From positions 1 through 8,893 of the forward strand of contig JAUPWC010000232.1 of the NCBI GenBank assembly GCA_030916665.1: DNA of 8,893 bases. Reading direction: 5' to 3'. The DNA is from Verrucomicrobiota bacterium. Lineage in GTDB: Bacteria > Verrucomicrobiota > Verrucomicrobiia > Opitutales > Opitutaceae. Below the pieces are notes generated by a model. The model was not told the origin of the DNA. It saw only the letters and a program-made list of their open reading frames with translations, and searched no databases. This document shows, in pieces, positions 7,405 to 8,893 of the stretch. Made by a program: the position numbers and the translations under genes. Position 1 is the stretch's first letter. Every line of letters starts with the position of its first letter.

Positions 7405-7539
7405 AACCCGGATTCCGCGATTGCTGGTGTAGCCCGATACGCTGCGGGAGCCGCGGGATTTCCGGATGCAGGCGCAGATTCCTGTCCCTGCGCTTCCGCG
7501 CAGGGCTACAAAATCTCAGACAAAACCGGAATCCGGGTT
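7405..7539 (-). repeat. Palindromic repeat element, copy B, with 13-bp terminal inverted repeats
   Basis: This is the inverted counterpart of copy A and appears more complete. Perfect 13-bp arms, AACCCGGATTCCG at 7405-7417 and its reverse complement at 7527-7539, bound the element. Inside, GTAGCCC (7429-7435) faces GGGCTAC (7503-7509), giving GTAG heads pointing inward at both sides, and CCCTGCGC-TTCC-GCGCAGGG (7486-7505) forms a perfect hairpin. GTAG plus palindrome at each side is REP/BIME-like, while the outer arms resemble a small MITE. No target-site duplication is obvious in the flanks. It ends about 25 bases beyond the stop of the convergent gene at 7565. Confidence 0.78.
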
Positions 7540-7564
7540 TAATTTGAAACGATCTGGCTTCAAC

Positions 7565-8560
7565 TCACGCCGGTCGGCTCTGGAGCGCCTTGATGTAATT
7601 CGCGCGTTCGTGCGCCTCGGGATTGGGGCAGCGCCTGAGATTGAGCGCGCCGCGGAGATCGTTGAGGTCGTCGTAGCCGCGCTGGGTCATCCAGTTTCGC
7701 ATGCCGCCGAGCAGCTGAGTGAGCACGCGGGGACCCTCCTTGAGGAGCACCGACACCACCTGCACGGTGTGCGCGCCGGCAAGCAGGGCCTTGATGATGT
7801 CCTCCGCGCGATGGATGCCGCCGGTGCAGCTGAGCGAACCCTGCAGGTGGGGCGAGATCACCGCCAGCCAGCGCAGGCGCAGCTGCAATTCCGACGAATC
7901 CGACAGCTTCAGCTGCGAATTCACCTCCAGCTCCTGCAGGTCGAAATCGGGCTGATAAAACCGGTTGAAGAGCACGACGCCCTTCGCGCCCGCCTTTTCC
8001 AGCTCGTGCGCGAAATGCGAGGGAGCAGCGTGGAAGGGCGACAGCTTGGCCGCGACCGGAATCTTCACCGCGCTGCTGATGTCGAGCACCGTCTCCAGCA
8101 TGTCCTCCTCCACCTGACGTCCGCTTATGCGCGGATCGGTGATGAGGTGGTAGAGATTAAGCTCGATGGCGTCGGCGCCGGCCTGCTCAAGCTTGCGCGA
8201 GTAGTCGGTCCACGCCCCCGGACGATGCCCGCACAGCGAGGCGATGACCGGGATCTTGAGCGTGTTCTTCAGGTGGCTGAGCTGCTCCAGGTAGGTGTTG
8301 GGCGAAAGCGGATAGTCGGCGTAGGAGGGAAAATATTCGCGCACGCCCGAGGCGATCTCACCCGGCGTCGTGTCGAGCAGGTAGGACAAGGTGCGCTGCT
8401 GATGGTCGATCTGCTCCTCGAACAGGGAACGCATGACGATGGCCGCCGCGCCAGCATCCTGCAGCCGCTGGGCCCCGTCCATCTCGTCGCAGAACGGCGA
8501 CGCACCGACGATGAGCGGGTTCCTGAGGGAGAGGCCGAGGTAGCTGGTCGCGAGGTTCAT
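7565..8560 (-). CDS. Dihydroorotate dehydrogenase-like flavoprotein
   Basis: A 331-residue TIM-barrel protein of the dihydroorotate-dehydrogenase-like group. The start at 8558-8560 (MNLATSYLGLSLRNPLIVG) matches the usual family N terminus. The frame stays open to an ATG at 8740, but those 60 extra residues look non-homologous, and GGAG precedes the chosen start. FMN-binding features are visible: N14-P-L-I-V-G-A-S (14-21), IELN (132-135), the conserved lysine K172 in AAKLSP, F198-N199, and the phosphate loop S244-C-T-G-G-I (244-249) followed by VQVVS (266-270). True pyrD enzymes have ELNISCPN with a catalytic Cys or Ser loop; here the equivalent reads ELNLYHLITDP, so orotate synthesis is doubtful and the real substrate is unknown. 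Members of this group are often near pyruvate:ferredoxin oxidoreductase genes (from memory); none is in the window. It is soluble and the only gene at this end. Confidence 0.9.
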   Translation of the reverse strand: MNLATSYLGLSLRNPLIVGASPFCDEMDGAQRLQDAGAAAIVMRSLFEEQIDHQQRTLSYLLDTTPGEIASGVREYFPSYADYPLSPNTYLEQLSHLKNTLKIPVIASLCGHRPGAWTDYSRKLEQAGADAIELNLYHLITDPRISGRQVEEDMLETVLDISSAVKIPVAAKLSPFHAAPSHFAHELEKAGAKGVVLFNRFYQPDFDLQELEVNSQLKLSDSSELQLRLRWLAVISPHLQGSLSCTGGIHRAEDIIKALLAGAHTVQVVSVLLKEGPRVLTQLLGGMRNWMTQRGYDDLNDLRGALNLRRCPNPEAHERANYIKALQSRPA

Positions 8561-8893
8561 GGGGCGTGGCTCCGGGGGTTGGCCCGCGCGCAGGCGCACC
8601 CCAGCAAGAGTCGGGAAGCCTGAAGCGTGGAGGACATGGGCTCGGGGTTTGCCCGTATCATCGCACAACGCCGCCCCCCGGACTATGCACTTTTTGCTCA
8701 AGAGTCGGCGAGAGGACCGTCCAAGAGGGATGCGGCGCATTCGGTGCAGTTAGCTAATCTATCGCCAGCTCGCACCAAGCCGCTTCGGCGCCCACGATCA
8801 AGTCCGGGTGGTCGACACTGCGGTGGAAATCGGCTTTGCGTTGGGGCGCACCCACGGGAGCGCCCAGCCTAAATCGGAATGGCCGCCCCTCCC
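8561..8893. other. Upstream region without a convincing gene
   Basis: The 333 bases before the dihydroorotate-dehydrogenase-like gene should contain its promoter. Short open frames on both strands lack typical codon bias and recognisable motifs. An AT-richer patch at about 8748-8762 (GTTAGCTAATCTATC) could include a minus-strand -10 element, but no well-spaced -35 was found. A hairpin GGGCGC...GCGCCC lies at 8844-8865. Nothing else is supported. Confidence 0.5.
8570..8573 (-). promoter_or_regulatory. Ribosome binding site deciding the DHOD-like start
   Basis: On the minus strand GGAG lies 9 bases before the ATG at 8558-8560, favouring this start over the upstream in-frame ATG at 8740. Confidence 0.55.

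Larger units (their letters stand above)
6989..7564. other. 576-bp intergenic region rich in inverted repeats
   Basis: No credible gene lies between the lyase-like gene and the dihydroorotate-dehydrogenase-like gene; the open frames here lack the third-position bias of the real genes. The region holds two inverted copies of a palindromic element (about 7033-7131 and 7405-7539) and a chain of hairpins (7325-7394). Positions 7135-7320 show only a weak hairpin (7202-7227, GAGCCACG against CGTGGTTC). The two flanking genes converge here, so no promoter is required. Confidence 0.7.

Noticed and set aside
7033..7539. CRISPR array
   Set aside because: The repeats are only two, inverted relative to each other, internally palindromic and without regular spacers.
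8561..8740. 60-residue N-terminal extension of the DHOD-like protein
   Set aside because: The sequence is Arg/Pro-rich and not family-like, and a ribosome site lies just before the shorter start.
8627..8872. Plus-strand open frame of 81 codons
   Set aside because: No motifs, no ribosome site and atypical codon use; it overlaps the probable promoter of the DHOD-like gene.

Overview
This is a GC-rich window with strong G/C preference at third codon positions. It carries six complete protein genes, the tail of a seventh, and intergenic regions loaded with palindromic repeats. The gene mix suggests Verrucomicrobiota, probably Opitutaceae-like: a PEGA-repeat lipoprotein, a stand-alone duplicated MacB/FtsX permease of the 'ADOP' kind, an exported oligogalacturonate-lyase-like propeller protein, a dihydroorotate-dehydrogenase-like flavoprotein, and weak or absent Shine-Dalgarno sites at several starts. 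Acidobacteriota is an alternative. No rRNA, tRNA, CRISPR array, integrase or transposase was seen, so the lineage is an inference.

Layout, left to right. Positions 2-76 hold the last 24 codons of an unidentified plus-strand gene. Positions 127-201 hold a compact palindromic repeat. A PEGA-domain lipoprotein gene (369-1619, +) converges on a YjbQ-family gene (1742-2158, -), and a paired inverted-REP element (1654-1724) lies between them. YjbQ is divergent from a YkgJ-family cysteine-cluster gene (2275-2985, +). That gene converges, with only 19 bases between the two stop codons, on an 800-residue ADOP-type permease gene (3005-5407, -). The permease is divergent from the oligogalacturonate-lyase-family gene (5591-6988, +), with 183 bases between their starts. 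A 576-bp intergenic region (6989-7564) is packed with inverted repeats. A dihydroorotate-dehydrogenase-like gene (7565-8560, -) follows, and the last 333 bases show no convincing gene.

The genes do not form one operon: every adjacent pair of complete genes is convergent or divergent. The set looks like scattered housekeeping and accessory functions (vitamin-related YjbQ, metal-binding YkgJ, envelope lipoprotein and permease, possible pectin-fragment degradation, an FMN oxidoreductase). The only pairing that hints at shared control is the permease and the lyase-like protein across a common promoter region.

The most interesting structure is non-coding. There are three distinct families of GC-rich palindromic elements, two of them carrying the GTAG head typical of REP/BIME sequences. 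The third intergenic region contains two inverted copies of a roughly 100-135 bp element; one copy is bounded by perfect 13-bp inverted repeats, and a chain of hairpins lies between the copies. I found no new multi-gene system; the repeats are the best lead.
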